Shown here: positions 63,803 to 64,000 of the stretch, one piece after another
How the letters are laid out: the number at the start of each line of letters is the position of its first letter
Numbering within the stretch: position 1 is the first letter of the stretch
Assembly (NCBI GenBank): GCA_028287135.1
Contig: JAQBQE010000011.1
Span: 16,846-80,845, forward strand
Reading direction: 5' to 3'
Source: Myxococcales bacterium
Lineage (GTDB): Bacteria; Myxococcota_A; Polyangia; Haliangiales; Haliangiaceae
Length of the DNA: 64,000 nt
Position numbers and translations under genes: made by a program
The notes under the pieces: model-generated
Told to the model about the DNA's origin: nothing
Seen by the model: the letters and a program-made list of their open reading frames with translations, nothing else
The model's database searches: none

Positions 63803-64000
63803 TCAGTTAGCGGGTTCCGTCGTCGTGTACGTGCACGTCACGTCCACGTCCACGATCCGCTGCGGATGGGGTGGCGCGTACGCTGTTCGTAGCCGGATCG
63901 GTGGATGGGCCCACGGCACGTACGCTGCTCGGGGTTCTGGCTGCTGCGCATCCAGACCCCCTCGCGTTTCGCCGGTTCGGCTGAACACGCTGATCGGTGC
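63803..64000 (-). CDS. Possible partial gene at right edge
   Basis: A minus-strand frame is open from the right window edge to a stop at 63803. Its last residues are PPIRLRTAYAPPHPQRIVDVDVTCTYTTTEPAN and third-base composition fits coding. The start lies outside the window, and the fragment is too short to identify. The 169 bp between it and twin 2 show no gene, only a repeated CCGAGGCTGGTCA (near 63634 and 63793). Confidence 0.4.
   Translation of the reverse strand, partial: APISVFSRTGETRGGLDAQQPEPRAAYVPWAHPPIRLRTAYAPPHPQRIVDVDVTCTYTTTEPAN

Overview
The window is GC-rich, uninterrupted bacterial chromosome with short gaps, many ATGA-type overlaps and strong G/C preference at third codon positions. 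Several traits point to a myxobacterium-like member of the Myxococcota: Ser/Thr kinases with HRDVSP catalytic loops, a PilZ protein with a low-complexity linker, many proline-rich lipoproteins, a PilY1/minor-pilin cluster, and a membrane cytochrome-type urate hydroxylase. The taxonomic call is inference; there is no rRNA gene. I saw no CRISPR array, insertion sequence or prophage. One tRNA (His) is present.

Layout. 1-9.8 kb: the end of an FMN 2-hydroxy-acid oxidase, a porin-like protein, RarD, a pair of exported redox proteins (HD-domain metalloprotein plus Rieske protein), a PilZ protein, the rph-rdgB pair, an erythromycin-esterase-like protein and an HtrA protease. 9.8-13.6 kb: tRNA-His, cysteine synthase with a DMT exporter, a YjdF-like membrane protein, and a class D beta-lactamase-like lipoprotein. 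13.6-21.1 kb (minus strand): a near-complete urate-to-ureidoglycolate pathway (PuuD, UraH, a fused allantoicase-UraD, allantoinase) with a DUF6986-type aldolase-like protein and an embedded Ser/Thr kinase. 21.2-27.6 kb: a lipoprotein, then a PepSY-like protein/TolC/adaptor/RND efflux operon with a truncated response regulator opposite it. 28-31.8 kb: HAD phosphatase, aldo/keto reductase, methyltransferase, a barrel protein and a broken kinase. 32-37.8 kb: a four-gene operon headed by DUF4159 and VWA/amidotransferase-like proteins. 38-41 kb: a sugar-nucleotide transferase, a lone receiver protein and a Wza-like export lipoprotein. 41-48.3 kb: minor pilins and PilY1. 48.3-51.4 kb: paired M16 peptidases.

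51.5-60.8 kb is the most unusual part. It holds five intact and two broken paralogues of one LuxR-type regulator family, two alpha/beta hydrolases, a hydrolase remnant and a kinase remnant. Five copies of a near-palindrome, CTACGG-N4-CCGAAG or its reverse, are scattered in the gaps. Three of them lie 51-55 bp before regulator start codons, and a TANNNT box follows each of those three after 33-34 bp. Another copy lies 35 bp before the lipoprotein gene that heads the last operon (60.8-63.6 kb). That operon also encodes twin secreted proteins sharing an almost identical N-terminal region but having unrelated C-termini, one of them a phage tail-collar domain. A plausible reading is a locally expanded regulatory family controlling itself and nearby hydrolase and secreted-protein genes. 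The motif and gene arrangement are seen directly; the regulatory link is inference.
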